From Mesorhizobium sp. NZP2077 (GTDB lineage Bacteria; Pseudomonadota; Alphaproteobacteria; Rhizobiales; Rhizobiaceae): DNA of 64,000 bases. The stretch spans positions 7,012,001 through 7,076,000 of the forward strand of contig NZ_CP051293.1 in assembly GCF_013170805.1 (NCBI RefSeq), read 5' to 3'. This document shows, in pieces, positions 45,705 to 56,164 of the stretch. The position numbers and the translations under genes were made by a program. The notes under the pieces were generated by a model. The model saw only the letters and a program-made list of their open reading frames with translations. It did no database searches and was not told where the DNA came from. The first letter of the stretch is position 1. Every line of letters begins with the position of its first letter.

Positions 45705-46202
45705 TCAGTCCTCATCCTCGAAGGAGGGTTTCTTTTCGGCGACACCAGCTTCGGCCAGCACCTTGCGCAGCCAGGGCGGAGGACACGTTCTCAGCATCAT
45801 CTGCGTGCGCAACAGCACCTCTTGGATGGTTTGTGGCTGCGGCACCTTGATTGGATGGATTTTTGCCGAAATAACCTTGGCTGCCGAAGGCCCGCCGATG
45901 GCCAGACAAAACAGCAGATGGCAGCCCTTCAGCGCCTCCACCTTCGGCGTGACGCGGTCATCGCCCTCGGTCCGACGCTTCCCGCTCTCATCGGAAACGT
46001 CATCGAAGGCCACGGCTTCCACGAGATGCCACTCCTCGCGCGTCACATCGTAGACAGCAAAGCGCTTGGCCGACCCGAAATGGGCATTGAGATTCGTCAT
46101 GTCTTGCGTGGCGATGGCTACGCGCAATGCGCCTGCCCGTCGGTCCGTCATCGGTGCGTGAACCTCGTCAGTGACGAGTGAGAGGCGACGAACGGAGCTC
46201 AT
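45705..46202 (-). CDS. nifX: Nitrogen fixation protein NifX
   Basis: 165-residue NifX, which binds and transfers FeMo-cofactor precursors. The start at 46202 ([20 protein letters not shown]) overlaps the nifN 3' end by 35 bases; the shorter form from the ATG at 46151 is also possible. The core [47 protein letters not shown] and [19 protein letters not shown] is the Fe-Mo cofactor-binding (NafY/NifX) domain, and the C-terminus is acidic (FEDED). Confidence 0.95.
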   Translation of the reverse strand: MSSVRRLSLVTDEVHAPMTDRRAGALRVAIATQDMTNLNAHFGSAKRFAVYDVTREEWHLVEAVAFDDVSDESGKRRTEGDDRVTPKVEALKGCHLLFCLAIGGPSAAKVISAKIHPIKVPQPQTIQEVLLRTQMMLRTCPPPWLRKVLAEAGVAEKKPSFEDED

Positions 46203-47550
46203 CTGGCATTTCTCGTTTCCGGAATAGATCAAGCGCCTCAGGCGTCGGCGCGTGCTGGTTGGCCTGAAAGATATTGGCAACATCGAAGATCAGGTCGCGG
46301 GTCCCCCGATAGAGGATTGTGAGCTTGTGCTGGCTGCCGAGCCGGTCGAAGATCGGGAAGCCGACGCGCATGAGCGGAATGCCAAGGCGTCGCGACGCCT
46401 GGCGACCGTGGGAATGTGTTACGAGAAGATCCGCGCCCGCTGCAAGAGCTTCCAAATCGCCGAGATCGCCGATCTGAACCCACTCCGCCGGTACTTTTTG
46501 CAGAATCTTCGACATATCGGTCGTCGTGACCGCCGCCGCGATGTCACAGCCCATGCCTGTGAAGAAGGTTGCGAGTTGATAGAGTTGGTCTGGTTCAGCA
46601 GCGATCGCAATTTTCTTGCCTCCGAAATGGAAATGTCCGTCGAGCAATGCATCCTCCAATTGCGCCCGGTGACGGCGAACCCGGTCCGGCACCGCCGCGC
46701 CCGAAACCGCCGATAGCAGCGAGACGAACCGGTCGACGGCCATTAATCCGGTCAGCGACTGGAACACCGCGTAAGGCACGCCGGTCAACCCGTGCAGCGT
46801 TTTCGCCGGGTGGCGCATGTGCTCGCCGATGACGATGCATTGCGCGGCCGTGCCAAGCTCGCGGATTTCCTCGACGCTGGTGCCGCCATAGGTAGTGGTT
46901 ACCCAGCGGTCAGGAACCGTGCCGTCGAGTGAGCCGGAGACGTCCGGCAGGATAACCGGCTTGAGCCCAAAACTTTCAACCATGTCACGCAAATGCTCGA
47001 CGTCAGCGACAGTGAGGTTGCATCCGGGCAGGATCGCGATCTTCTTCGGCTGCCGGGTCCGTGCGCCCGACCGTGTAATCCCTTCGATCATCGCCGCGAC
47101 AGCCTTGGCCCAGCCTTCTTCGATAGCGCCGCCGAAATCAGGCGTGTTGGCCAGCACAACCTCCGTACCCGCGAGCTCTTCCCCATGCTTCAGCTTGACG
47201 TTGGCGATATCACTCGCGCAGTCTTCGCCCCGGGTCTCCACCAGCGCGGTCGTGCACACCCCTATCAGCTTTGGCTTAGTGCGGGTTTTGAGGTTGAGGA
47301 TCGCCTCTTCCAGATGGTCCGCTCCGCCGAGTATGGTTGCCACCTCATCCATCGCCGTTGTCTGCAAGGGGATCGCTTCCTTGAAATGCCGCACGAAGAG
47401 CACGAGCGCGAAGCTGGTGCAGCCTTGGCTGCCGTGGAACAGGGGCATCGCACCCTCGACTCCAAGAAAAGCGAAGGCGGCACCCAGCGGCTGCGACGAC
47501 TTCAGCGGGTTGACCGCCGCTGATTTGGTATTGCGAAGGATGCGGACCAT
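46168..47550 (-). CDS. nifN: Nitrogenase cofactor scaffold subunit NifN
   Basis: 460 residues, beta-like subunit of the NifEN scaffold on which NifB-co is matured to FeMo-co. Conserved start MVRILRNTKSAAVNPLKSSQ, PLGAAFAFLGVEGAMPLFHG, SQGCTSFALVLFVRHFKEAI with the cluster Cys, and ETRGED after CTTALV. Its ATG is nine bases after the nifE stop. The C-terminus ends [15 protein letters not shown]. Intact. Confidence 0.96.
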   Translation of the reverse strand: MVRILRNTKSAAVNPLKSSQPLGAAFAFLGVEGAMPLFHGSQGCTSFALVLFVRHFKEAIPLQTTAMDEVATILGGADHLEEAILNLKTRTKPKLIGVCTTALVETRGEDCASDIANVKLKHGEELAGTEVVLANTPDFGGAIEEGWAKAVAAMIEGITRSGARTRQPKKIAILPGCNLTVADVEHLRDMVESFGLKPVILPDVSGSLDGTVPDRWVTTTYGGTSVEEIRELGTAAQCIVIGEHMRHPAKTLHGLTGVPYAVFQSLTGLMAVDRFVSLLSAVSGAAVPDRVRRHRAQLEDALLDGHFHFGGKKIAIAAEPDQLYQLATFFTGMGCDIAAAVTTTDMSKILQKVPAEWVQIGDLGDLEALAAGADLLVTHSHGRQASRRLGIPLMRVGFPIFDRLGSQHKLTILYRGTRDLIFDVANIFQANQHAPTPEALDLFRKREMPDELRSSPLTRH

Positions 47551-47559
47551 CGGATTTCC

Positions 47560-49050
47560 TCATCGGTCGCCGAAGCGGTGAGCCGTCGCGCCGGCGAATT
47601 CATTGAAAGCGTTCACAGTCGCGGTCCCGTTCTTCGTGCTCGCCAGATCGTCCTCCCCGGCAGGCTGGCAATCCCATGGCGCCGGCTCCCGCACCTGGCC
47701 CCAGATCGGGTTATGAATGGCGAGGTCGATCTGCCGTACAAGTTCCACCATGCCGTCATAGCCGGCATAAGGATGTTGGCGCTCCTGGTTGATATCGAGC
47801 CAGGGTGTCTTGGCCTTCAGGGCGACGAATTGCGTACGCCCGCCCGACAGCATGATGTCGGCCTTGTGTTTTGAGAGCATGGCGTAGAGATCGCGCGCTG
47901 CCATCTGCTCGAACATGTGGTTTTCGTCCTTGAGGATGCGTTTGATCCGTTCCTTGTCTTCGACTGTGGATTTCTTGACCGAGGTGCCGACGATCTCCAT
48001 GCCGATCTCCATCAGGGCGTGGACGACTGACCAGGACTTCACGCCGCCCGTATTGAGCAGCACGCGCTTGCCTTGAAGCCGCCGGCGGTAGGCCTCGAGC
48101 TTCTTCCACGCAATCGCCTCCTGCTCAGCAATCAGCGTGTCTGTGCGATCGAGGATCTCCGCATCGGCGCCCTTTCTCACCAGCAGCTCAGCAATGTTGC
48201 GAAGTGCTTCGGAGGTATCTGTTATGCCGTAGAAGGAGCCCTCGAAGAACGGGATGTCCCAGCGCTCCTCCATCTTGCGGGCAAGATTGATGAGTGCGCT
48301 CGAGCACACCATCATAGCCGCCCGGGCGCGGTGCGCGGATGCAACGTCGATGTAACGCGCATCGCCCGGAATGCAGGCGCGCACCCGGATGCCGAGCCGA
48401 TCAAGCAGCGGCTTCACCAGCCAGAATTCGCCGGAGAGGTTGAATTCGCCAAGGATGTTGATGTCGTAGGGTCCGGCGTCGTCGGGTTCCACCGTGCCGA
48501 TGACATGATCGAGCAACGCTTCGGCGGCCAGTTTGTTGCCGAGGTTCTTGGAGCCGGCCAAGCCCGGCGCATTGATCGGCACCACGGCCAAGCCGAATTT
48601 TTCGGCCGCGCGTTTGCACACGGCCTCGATGTCGTCGCCGATCAGCGCCGTCACGCAGGTCGAATAGACGAAGACTGCCGGCGGCGCATATGTTTCCTTG
48701 ATCTCGCGGATCGCCCTGAACAGCTTCCGCTCGCCCTGCCCCATCACGACGTCGAGTTCGGTGAGGTCGGTTGTAAAGCTTGTCCGCCACAGGGTTGGCC
48801 CGGACGAAGCTGCGCCTCTGTTGTCCCAGGAATTGCCCTCGCAGGCGAGCGGCGCATGGACCAGGTGCGCAACGTCGGTAATCGGCTGCAGGACGATCTT
48901 GGCGCCGTCAAAGGCGCAGCCGCCGGCTGCCGCCCCGGGGGTCAGCGGCTTCGAGCAGCCCTCCTTGCGCGCTTTGGCATCCTTGCCGCGGTTGTTATCG
49001 CAGGCGGGCTCGTCGAAAACGTCCTGGATCTTGGCACTGAGCGAGGTCAT
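47560..49050 (-). CDS. nifE: Nitrogenase cofactor scaffold subunit NifE
   Basis: 496 residues, alpha-like subunit of NifEN. The N-terminal segment MTSLSAKIQDVFDEPACDNN is followed by GGCAFDGAKIVLQPITDVAH, LVHAPLACEGNSWDNRG and [20 protein letters not shown], which hold the P-cluster-like cysteines. Later motifs: NILGEFNLSGEFWLVKPLLD and GVKSWSVVHALMEIGMEIVG. Spacing to nifK is 60 bases and to nifN nine bases, so it belongs to the nifHDKENX transcript. Intact. Confidence 0.96.
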   Translation of the reverse strand: MTSLSAKIQDVFDEPACDNNRGKDAKARKEGCSKPLTPGAAAGGCAFDGAKIVLQPITDVAHLVHAPLACEGNSWDNRGAASSGPTLWRTSFTTDLTELDVVMGQGERKLFRAIREIKETYAPPAVFVYSTCVTALIGDDIEAVCKRAAEKFGLAVVPINAPGLAGSKNLGNKLAAEALLDHVIGTVEPDDAGPYDINILGEFNLSGEFWLVKPLLDRLGIRVRACIPGDARYIDVASAHRARAAMMVCSSALINLARKMEERWDIPFFEGSFYGITDTSEALRNIAELLVRKGADAEILDRTDTLIAEQEAIAWKKLEAYRRRLQGKRVLLNTGGVKSWSVVHALMEIGMEIVGTSVKKSTVEDKERIKRILKDENHMFEQMAARDLYAMLSKHKADIMLSGGRTQFVALKAKTPWLDINQERQHPYAGYDGMVELVRQIDLAIHNPIWGQVREPAPWDCQPAGEDDLASTKNGTATVNAFNEFAGATAHRFGDR

Positions 49051-49110
49051 TGCGTCAGTCTCCGAAGTCCATTGGGCAATGGACGGCCTCGACGAAAAGC
49101 CGGCACGGGC

Positions 49111-50652
49111 TTAGCGGGTGAGGTCATAGGAATAGTCCGTCACGCCCGTTTCGCTCGTCTCGCGATCGAGCTTGTCGAATATCTTGTCGAGGATCGTCGT
49201 CAGCACGCGTAGTCCACCCTGGTAGCCCATGAGGGGAAAGCGATGGTGATGGTGCCGGTCGAAGATTGGAAACATCAACCGGATCAGCGGTGTGCCGGTG
49301 TCGCGCTCCAGATACTTGCCATAGGAATTGCCGATCAGCAGGTCCACCGGCTCTGTAAACAGCAGCGAACGCATCGCCCAGAGATCCTTGCCCGCCCAGA
49401 TCTGGGCATCCTGGCCAAAGGACGAGGATGCAAGCAATTCCTTCATCTGGGCCTCCCAGGCCGATGTGCCGTTGGTCGCGAGGCAATGTGTCGGCTCGCC
49501 GCCGGTCTCCATGACGAAGCGGGCCATGCCGTAGACGAAGTCCGGATCCCCATAGATTGCGTACTTCTTGCCGTGCAGCCATGACTGGCTGTCCGCCATC
49601 GCATCAACCAGTCGGCCGCGCTCCATCCGGATTGTCTCGGGGATCTCCTGGCCGGAAATCGCCGAGATCTTCATCAGGAATTCGTCGGTCGCCTGGACAC
49701 CCAGCGGATAGTGGAAGGATGCCGTCGCCTGCCCGACCTCGTTGCAATATTCCAGCGTCTTGCGGGTGTTGTAATGCTGCAGCGACAGTGTCGCCTCCGC
49801 GTTGAGTGCCCCTTTCACGTCTTCGATCTTGGTGCCACCGTCATACATGCGGTATTCGCCGTCCGACGGCGTATCGAACTGGTCTGAGGCGTCCTGAATG
49901 ACGGTATAGGTGACACCCATCAGGTCGAGGAGGCGCTTAAGTTCCCGGTTGTTTCCGACGCAGAATCCGTCGAAGCCTGGAATGATGTTGATGGTCCCAG
50001 CGGCTTGCGAGCGCTCGCTGCCCTTCCAGAAATGCTCCAGCACGCCCTTCACCATGCCGTCATAGCCATCGATATGGCTGCCGACGAAGGCAGGCGTATG
50101 AGCGAAAGGCACGTCGAAGTCGCACGGGACCGAGCCTTCGTTCTTGGCGTTCTCGATGAAGCTCCGCAGGTCGTCGCCAATGACCTCGGCCATGCAGGTG
50201 GTCGAGACGGCGATCATCTTGGGGTCGTAGAGCTTGTAGGTATTGGCGAGCCCGTCGACCATGTTCTTCAGGCCGCCAAACACTGCCGCGTCCTCGGTCA
50301 TCGAGGAGGAAACCGCTGACGAAGGCTCCTTGAAATGTCGCGACAGATGCGAGCGGTAGTAGGCAACGCAGCCCTGGCTACCGTGAACGAAAGACATGGT
50401 GCGCTCGAAGCCCGCGGCCGCGAACACCGCGCCGAGCGGCTGGCAGGCCTTGGCGGGATTTATGACAAGCGCCTCGCGAGCGAGGTTCTTTTCGCGGTAT
50501 TCCCAAGTCTTGGTCAATTCGCGTTGGTCGGTGACGATCTGATCAGGGTGCGGACATTCGAAATTCAGTTTCTTCTCGGCAAGCATTTGTCTGTATTCCG
50601 GCTCGCGGAACAGGGGAGCATGGTCGAGAATTTTTTCGGCCGATTGCGGCAT
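49111..50652 (-). CDS. nifK: Nitrogenase MoFe protein beta subunit NifK
   Basis: 513 residues. The start at 50652 ([20 protein letters not shown]) is the rhizobial NifK N-terminus. P-cluster cysteines are in [40 protein letters not shown] and [14 protein letters not shown]. The C-terminal half ([20 protein letters not shown]) is complete and ends TDYSYDLTR. It pairs with NifD to form the alpha2beta2 dinitrogenase. A stable hairpin lies between nifD and nifK. Confidence 0.97.
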   Translation of the reverse strand: MPQSAEKILDHAPLFREPEYRQMLAEKKLNFECPHPDQIVTDQRELTKTWEYREKNLAREALVINPAKACQPLGAVFAAAGFERTMSFVHGSQGCVAYYRSHLSRHFKEPSSAVSSSMTEDAAVFGGLKNMVDGLANTYKLYDPKMIAVSTTCMAEVIGDDLRSFIENAKNEGSVPCDFDVPFAHTPAFVGSHIDGYDGMVKGVLEHFWKGSERSQAAGTINIIPGFDGFCVGNNRELKRLLDLMGVTYTVIQDASDQFDTPSDGEYRMYDGGTKIEDVKGALNAEATLSLQHYNTRKTLEYCNEVGQATASFHYPLGVQATDEFLMKISAISGQEIPETIRMERGRLVDAMADSQSWLHGKKYAIYGDPDFVYGMARFVMETGGEPTHCLATNGTSAWEAQMKELLASSSFGQDAQIWAGKDLWAMRSLLFTEPVDLLIGNSYGKYLERDTGTPLIRLMFPIFDRHHHHRFPLMGYQGGLRVLTTILDKIFDKLDRETSETGVTDYSYDLTR

Positions 50653-50753
50653 GGTGGTCACCTTTTCCATCTGGCTGCGGCAAGCGGCAGCACAGGGACA
50701 TCAAAGCGTTAAAGGGCATCCAGCGTGGATCGAGCACGCCCCAAGCATTTATC

Positions 50754-50778
50754 GGCCTCCCTGCCAGGGAGGGAGGCC
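50754..50778 (-). promoter_or_regulatory. Intercistronic hairpin between nifD and nifK
   Basis: Minus-strand arms GGCCTCCCT and AGGGAGGCC (9 bp) with a 7-base loop. No T-run follows, so it is more likely an mRNA stability or processing element than a terminator. Confidence 0.6.
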
Positions 50779-50783
50779 AGTCC

Positions 50784-52289
50784 TCATTCGGCGGCGACCG
50801 CCGTCGGCGGCGCGTCCTTCATCTTTTTCCACGGCGCGCGGTAGAGACCCCAGACCGGGTTGTTGATGGCCAGATCCATGTCGCGGGCGAAAATGGCGAA
50901 GCCGTCATAACCGTGATACGGGCCGGAATAGTCCCAGGAGTGCATCTGGCGGAACGGGATGCCCATCTTCTGTACCGGGTACTTCTCCTTGATACCGGAG
51001 CCAACGAGATCCGGGCGGATGCCTTCGATGAACTTCTCCAGCTCATAACCGGTGACGTCGTCATAGAGGAGCGTGCCATTCTTCACGTAATGGCCGGTGC
51101 GCTGATAGTCGTCGTTGTGGGCGAATTCGTAGCCGGTGCCAACGATCACCATAGCGAGGTCCTCGTAGGCAGTGATGACGTGACGGGGGCGCAGGCCGCC
51201 GACATAGAGCATCACCGTCCTGCCTTCGAGGCGCGGTTGGTACTTGGCGATGACGGCATCGACCAAGGGCCGGTACTTGGCGATGACCTTTTCGGTCTTC
51301 TCCTCGATTTCCGGGCCGAAGTGTTTGGCGATGTTGCGCAAGGAGGCCTCGATCTGGGAGGGGCCGAAGAAATTGTATTCCATCCAGGCGATGCCGTACT
51401 TTTCCTCCATGTGCCGGCAGATGTAGTTCATCGACCGGTAGCAGTGGATCAGGTTGAGCTTGGCCTTGGGAGCGCGCTCTATTTCGGCGAGTGTGGCGTC
51501 GCCCGACCAGTTGCCGACCACCCGAAGCCCAATCTCTTCGAGCAGGATTCGCGAGGCCCAGGCATCGCCGCCAATGTTGTAGTCGCCGACGACGTTGACG
51601 TCGTATGGGCCGGACTCGAACGCGACATCGTCCTTGTCGAAGACCCAATCGCGGATCGCATCATTGGCAATGTGGTGGCCGAGCGATTGTGAAACGCCGC
51701 GGAAACCTTCGCAGCGCACCGGTACAATCGTCTTTTTGTGCTCCTTGGCTTTCTTGCGCGACACGGCCTCGATATCGTCCCCGATCAGGCCGATCGGGCA
51801 TTCGGACTGCACCGAGATGCCGCCACTGAGCGGAAATAGGTCCTCGATCTCGTCGATGATCTTTTCCAGCTTCTTGTCGCCGCCGAAAACGATGTCCTTC
51901 TCCTGGAAGTCGGAGGTGAACTGCATTGTCACGAACGTGTCGATACCCGTCGTGCCGACGTAATAGTTGCGGCGTTGCGACCAGGAATATTGCCCACAGC
52001 CGACTGGCCCGTGCGAGATGTGGACCATATCCTTGACCGGACCCCACACCACGCCCTTGGAGCCGGCATAGGCACAGCCGCGGATAGTCATCACGCCCGG
52101 AATGGATTTGATGTTCGATTTGACGTCGCATTCGGAAAGGCCCTTGTCCTCACCTCCAGCCTCGTCCTTGCTCGTTGCGACACTGAGGTGCTTCTTGCGA
52201 CGCTTCGCCGCCTTGTCTGGATATTGGGACAGCACGTCTTCGATAAGCTTCGCATGCAAAGCGCCGTCATTCTCATAGTCGAGGCCCAT
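50784..52289 (-). CDS. nifD: Nitrogenase MoFe protein alpha subunit NifD
   Basis: 501 residues. The start at 52289 ([20 protein letters not shown]) is the known rhizobial NifD start; an upstream in-frame ATG at 52349 lies in the nifH-nifD hairpin region. P-cluster cysteines are in [34 protein letters not shown] and [20 protein letters not shown]. The FeMo-co Cys is in [20 protein letters not shown] and the His in [20 protein letters not shown]. Intact, ending TAVAAE. Confidence 0.97.
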   Translation of the reverse strand: MGLDYENDGALHAKLIEDVLSQYPDKAAKRRKKHLSVATSKDEAGGEDKGLSECDVKSNIKSIPGVMTIRGCAYAGSKGVVWGPVKDMVHISHGPVGCGQYSWSQRRNYYVGTTGIDTFVTMQFTSDFQEKDIVFGGDKKLEKIIDEIEDLFPLSGGISVQSECPIGLIGDDIEAVSRKKAKEHKKTIVPVRCEGFRGVSQSLGHHIANDAIRDWVFDKDDVAFESGPYDVNVVGDYNIGGDAWASRILLEEIGLRVVGNWSGDATLAEIERAPKAKLNLIHCYRSMNYICRHMEEKYGIAWMEYNFFGPSQIEASLRNIAKHFGPEIEEKTEKVIAKYRPLVDAVIAKYQPRLEGRTVMLYVGGLRPRHVITAYEDLAMVIVGTGYEFAHNDDYQRTGHYVKNGTLLYDDVTGYELEKFIEGIRPDLVGSGIKEKYPVQKMGIPFRQMHSWDYSGPYHGYDGFAIFARDMDLAINNPVWGLYRAPWKKMKDAPPTAVAAE

Positions 52290-52350
52290 GGGACCTGCCC
52301 CTTTCAAGGTTCGGGTAACGCCTCGCCAACGAGGCCTTGTTTCGTACAAA

Positions 52351-52376
52351 GGGGCGCCAGGTCAGGTCGGCGCCCC
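52351..52376 (-). promoter_or_regulatory. Intercistronic hairpin between nifH and nifD
   Basis: Arms GGGGCGCC and GGCGCCCC (8 bp, all G-C) around a 10-base loop, 17 bases after the nifH stop. In other diazotrophs such a stem-loop stabilises nifH mRNA over nifDK; the same role is inferred here. Confidence 0.65.
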
Positions 52377-52392
52377 CTGTCGGTAGCGGCGG

Positions 52393-53415
<1,023 letters not shown>

Positions 53416-53477
53416 TTATGATTGCTTTTCAGCTGTTTAACATTTGGCAAAAATATTAAATTGGCTAAATAAACTTG

Positions 53478-53493
53478 TGTCGCGGCCCTGACA
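53478..53493 (-). promoter_or_regulatory. NifA activator site of nifH
   Basis: TGTCAGGGCCGCGACA on the minus strand matches TGT-N10-ACA exactly, about 92 bases upstream of the -24/-12 element; the intervening DNA is AT-rich. Confidence 0.88.
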
Positions 53494-53655
53494 AAGGCGA
53501 CAGGAAATGTCGGATGGCGTTGAGTGAGACGTCGGCCGCGGAGCCCGGAAAGAAGCTAGTTGTCAAAATCTGATGGAGTAGATGCCCCCTCCCGACGCCA
53601 TCGCAATGTGCCAGTTTGGTGATTGCCAGAATCGACCAAGACAGAGACAGCATCC

Positions 53656-54232
53656 ATGGAAGTTACCATCATTGGAATCGATCTCGCAAAGCGGGTCTTC
53701 CAGGTTCACGGCGCGGCGAGTGACGGGAAGGTTGTCTTTCGCAAGAAGCTGTCGCGCGCAGTTGCTGCCGTTTCTCGCCGGACAGCCCCGGTGCACGGTG
53801 GCGATGGAAGCGCGACCGCCCACGACTGGGGGCGTACGATCGGCGGGCTCGGGCATGCCGTCCGGCTCCTGCCGCCGGTCTATGTGAAGTCCTTTGTAAA
53901 GCGGCACGCGGAAGCGGCCCTCAGGCCGACAATGCGCTTCGTGGCTGTCAAAACCGAGGAGCAAGAGGCGCGGTCGATGATCTTCCGCACGCGCGAACTC
54001 TTGGTGCGCCAGCGCACGCAGCAGATAAACGCCCTGCGCGGCCACCTCGCCGAAGCACGGGGTCGTCGCCCCACACGGCCCGGCCCACGTGAAGCGCCTT
54101 GCTGATGCAATCGAAGACGAGGAAGGCCTCATCCAGCCGATCGTCCGCGACGTTGGTCGTCTCTACCTCCAGCAGATCGCCATCTACAGCGAGAAGATCG
54201 CCGAGCTCGAGAAGACCCTCCCTTGGCTGTAG
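53656..54232 (+). pseudogene. IS110-family transposase remnant
   Basis: Starts at 53656 (MEVTIIGIDLAKRVFQVHGA) with the first catalytic Asp region, then loses part of the EACG segment. It continues PPVYVKSFVKRHAEAALRPT, MRFVAVKTEEQEARSMIFRT, RELLVRQRTQQINALRGHLA and shifts frame into VVAPHGPAHVKRLADAIEDE and a stop at 54230-54232. The N-D-A-x-D-A part and the entire Transposase_20 domain are missing. It lies just upstream of the nifH promoter region. Confidence 0.75.
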
Positions 54233-54379
54233 ATCATCTGGGAGCTCGTCCCGCTGGATTTGGCGCGCTGAAGGAGCGGGGATCAGCCAAATCCGCGAGC
54301 GTTCCAAGTGGATTCTGTCCACTCTATCTGAGTTTCAGCCATCTTGCCCTCCCGAGCATTCCTTAACCCCGCCGCCGCA

Positions 54380-54811
54380 TCAGACCGCTCCGCGTATCGG
54401 ATTGACGACCTTGAGCCCGGCAAAGTCTTTTTCGTTATCCGTTACCAGCACGCACTCGTTCGCACCGGCGACAGCGGCGATGATCATGTCGAGCCCGCTG
54501 CGCGGCTTGCCGGCCAGTTTTCCTCCTGCCATCAGCCGCGCCCAGATCAGCCCTGCCTTGTCGTCGAACGAGAGGATGCGGCCCGCAAACAGCGCCTGCG
54601 GCCCCTCAGGCCCAGAGACCCAGTTGTCGAGTGCGTCGCGTTTTTTCCCGCGCGGCTTCTCCAGAACCCTGCGAAGAATTTCCGCAACGGTCAGCGAAGC
54701 GATGAACAAATCCTCGTCACGCTGTCTCGACATCCATGCCAGGAGCGATTCCGAAGGCTGCGATTTGACGACATCGCTGATGATGTTGGTATCGAGGAGG
54801 TAGCGTGTCAC
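54380..54811 (-). CDS. vapC: VapC-type PIN-domain toxin
   Basis: 143-residue PIN endoribonuclease. Catalytic acidic residues are visible: MTRYLLDTNIISDVVKSQPS (first Asp), SLTVAEILRRVLEK (Glu), SGLDMIIAAVAGANECVLVT (Asp) and DNEKDFAGLKVVNP. Its ATG overlaps the antitoxin stop by four bases (ATGA at 54808-54811), the usual VapBC arrangement. The length is normal and the gene appears intact, so this is a functional-looking addiction module beside nifH. Confidence 0.92.
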   Translation of the reverse strand: MTRYLLDTNIISDVVKSQPSESLLAWMSRQRDEDLFIASLTVAEILRRVLEKPRGKKRDALDNWVSGPEGPQALFAGRILSFDDKAGLIWARLMAGGKLAGKPRSGLDMIIAAVAGANECVLVTDNEKDFAGLKVVNPIRGAV

Positions 54812-55107
54812 AGGTCGATCTTCCGCCCCTCTTCATGGGGGCGGGAAAGATCGAGGTCAGCTCCCACGAGCGGCGAACGACGCAATGCGGCGAGAATCCC
54901 GCCAAGCTTGGGTGGCTCGCCGGCGATGGTCTGGCTGACAGCAGCGCGCAGGCTAGAGGCATCCGGTCCATCTTCGGCCAGGCGGCGAGCCAAAGATCGA
55001 ATGAGGTCGCGATCGGCATCGCGGCCAAGCACCTCGAAGCGCGCCAAGCCGCGCTCGCTGAGGCGAGATCGATAGTTTTGAATGGCGCGTTTTTGCGAGC
55101 TGCTCAT
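54808..55107 (-). CDS. vapB: VapB-type antitoxin
   Basis: 99-residue antitoxin, start at 55107 (MSSSQKRAIQNYRSRLSERG). Residues ~5-45 form a basic DNA-binding region (ARFEVLGRDADRDLIRSLAR), and the acidic C-terminus (GADLDLSRPHEEGRKIDL) resembles toxin-neutralising tails of this group. Stop overlaps the vapC start. Upstream is AT-rich DNA with several TAC/ATACA repeats (55108-55200), a likely autoregulated promoter. From 55200 to 55530 no gene is seen. Confidence 0.88.
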   Translation of the reverse strand: MSSSQKRAIQNYRSRLSERGLARFEVLGRDADRDLIRSLARRLAEDGPDASSLRAAVSQTIAGEPPKLGGILAALRRSPLVGADLDLSRPHEEGRKIDL

Positions 55108-55530
55108 AGTTGCCTCCGACTACAACACACATACGTAATACATTCGACATACATCATAACTACAACAAGAAGGAACATACAGATCTAAATAAAAAGACAG
55201 TCTTCATTTCTCATTTCCAGTAATATAACCAGAATACTGGGTTTGATCAAGGTGCAGGCAGTCCGAGCAGTGCTCTCTTTCTGTTGAATGGCATCGGTGG
55301 GGACGCGCGATATATGTTACGCGACGGTGCTTTTTGACCAGCGTCGAGTTCTTGCGCTGACAAGAGAAATATCTCGGCGCCGACCAGAGGGCCTCGGCCC
55401 CAGGACGGGCGAGGCTCGTTCGGAGAACGGCGCGAAACAGGGATTGGTCGATTCGCGCGGCGATGATTGACCACAAGGCCTGCTGGACGGGTTCCGCGTG
55501 CAGGTGCCCGTCGCTGCCCGCCTTGAAAAA

Positions 55531-55560
55531 CTGTCAGAAAATCGCATACATTTCTGACAG
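55531..55560 (+). promoter_or_regulatory. Inverted-repeat operator before the AbiEi-like gene
   Basis: Arms CTGTCAGAAA and TTTCTGACAG, perfect 10-bp inverted repeat around 10 bases, touching the ribosome-binding site AGGAG of the antitoxin gene at 55571. AbiEi antitoxins repress their own promoter by binding inverted repeats, so this is a likely autoregulatory site. Confidence 0.65.
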
Positions 55561-55570
55561 GAGCATGGCC

Positions 55571-56164
55571 ATGCAACGGTTGACCGAACAGATTCTTGCG
55601 CACGCGAAAGGGCTGCCAGAGGGCACGCCGGTCGCAGCTAAAAGCTTGCTTCACCTCGGGAATCGCGCCGCGGTGGATCAGGCATTGTCGCGTCTAGCCG
55701 AGCGGACGCAGTTGATCCGGGCGGGTCGCGGCGTCTATCTCCTTCCGGTCACGAGCAGGTTCGGCACCCGGGCTCCCTCCGTGGAGCAAGCGGTCGAGGC
55801 GCTTGCCAGCCAGCGCGGGGAGATCATCGTCACGAGTGGGGCCGTTGCCGCCAACACCCTCGGTCTCACGACACAGGTGCCGGTCCGGTCGGTCTATCTG
55901 ACTTCCGGCCGCACCCGGAAGATGAGCCTCGGCAAGCAGGTCGTCGAGCTTCGCCACGCGCCTCGTTGGCAGCTCGCCATGGCGCATCGGCCCGCTGGCG
56001 AGGCGGTGCGAGCGTTGGCTTGGCTTGGGCCGGAGAAGGCTGAGGCCGCCCTCCAGACACTGAAGCGGAAACTCCCGCCGGGCGCCTTCAGCGAGTTGGT
56101 CGCGGTAGCGCCGCAGCTTCCGACCTGGATGGCGCGCAGCGTGGGCAAGGCCGCACATGGCTGA
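55571..56164 (+). CDS. AbiEi-like type IV antitoxin (DUF6088)
   Basis: 197-residue protein with a winged helix at the N-terminus and a C-terminal antitoxin domain. The start at 55571 (MQRLTEQILAHAKGLPEGTP) is favoured because AGGAG is 8 bases upstream; the ATG at 55565 is too close. The winged-helix signature is ALSRLAERTQLIRAGRGVYL. The C-terminal region (LTSGRTRKMSLGKQVVELRH, ALAWLGPEKAEAALQTLKRK) matches DUF6088. Its 3' end overlaps the toxin gene by 8 bases. Intact, though the toxin it should counteract is broken. Confidence 0.87.
   Translation: MQRLTEQILAHAKGLPEGTPVAAKSLLHLGNRAAVDQALSRLAERTQLIRAGRGVYLLPVTSRFGTRAPSVEQAVEALASQRGEIIVTSGAVAANTLGLTTQVPVRSVYLTSGRTRKMSLGKQVVELRHAPRWQLAMAHRPAGEAVRALAWLGPEKAEAALQTLKRKLPPGAFSELVAVAPQLPTWMARSVGKAAHG

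Noticed and set aside
46895..47581. 228-codon plus-strand frame opposite nifN
   Set aside because: Shadow of nifN; similar long antisense frames opposite nifE, nifK, nifD and nifH were rejected for the same reason.
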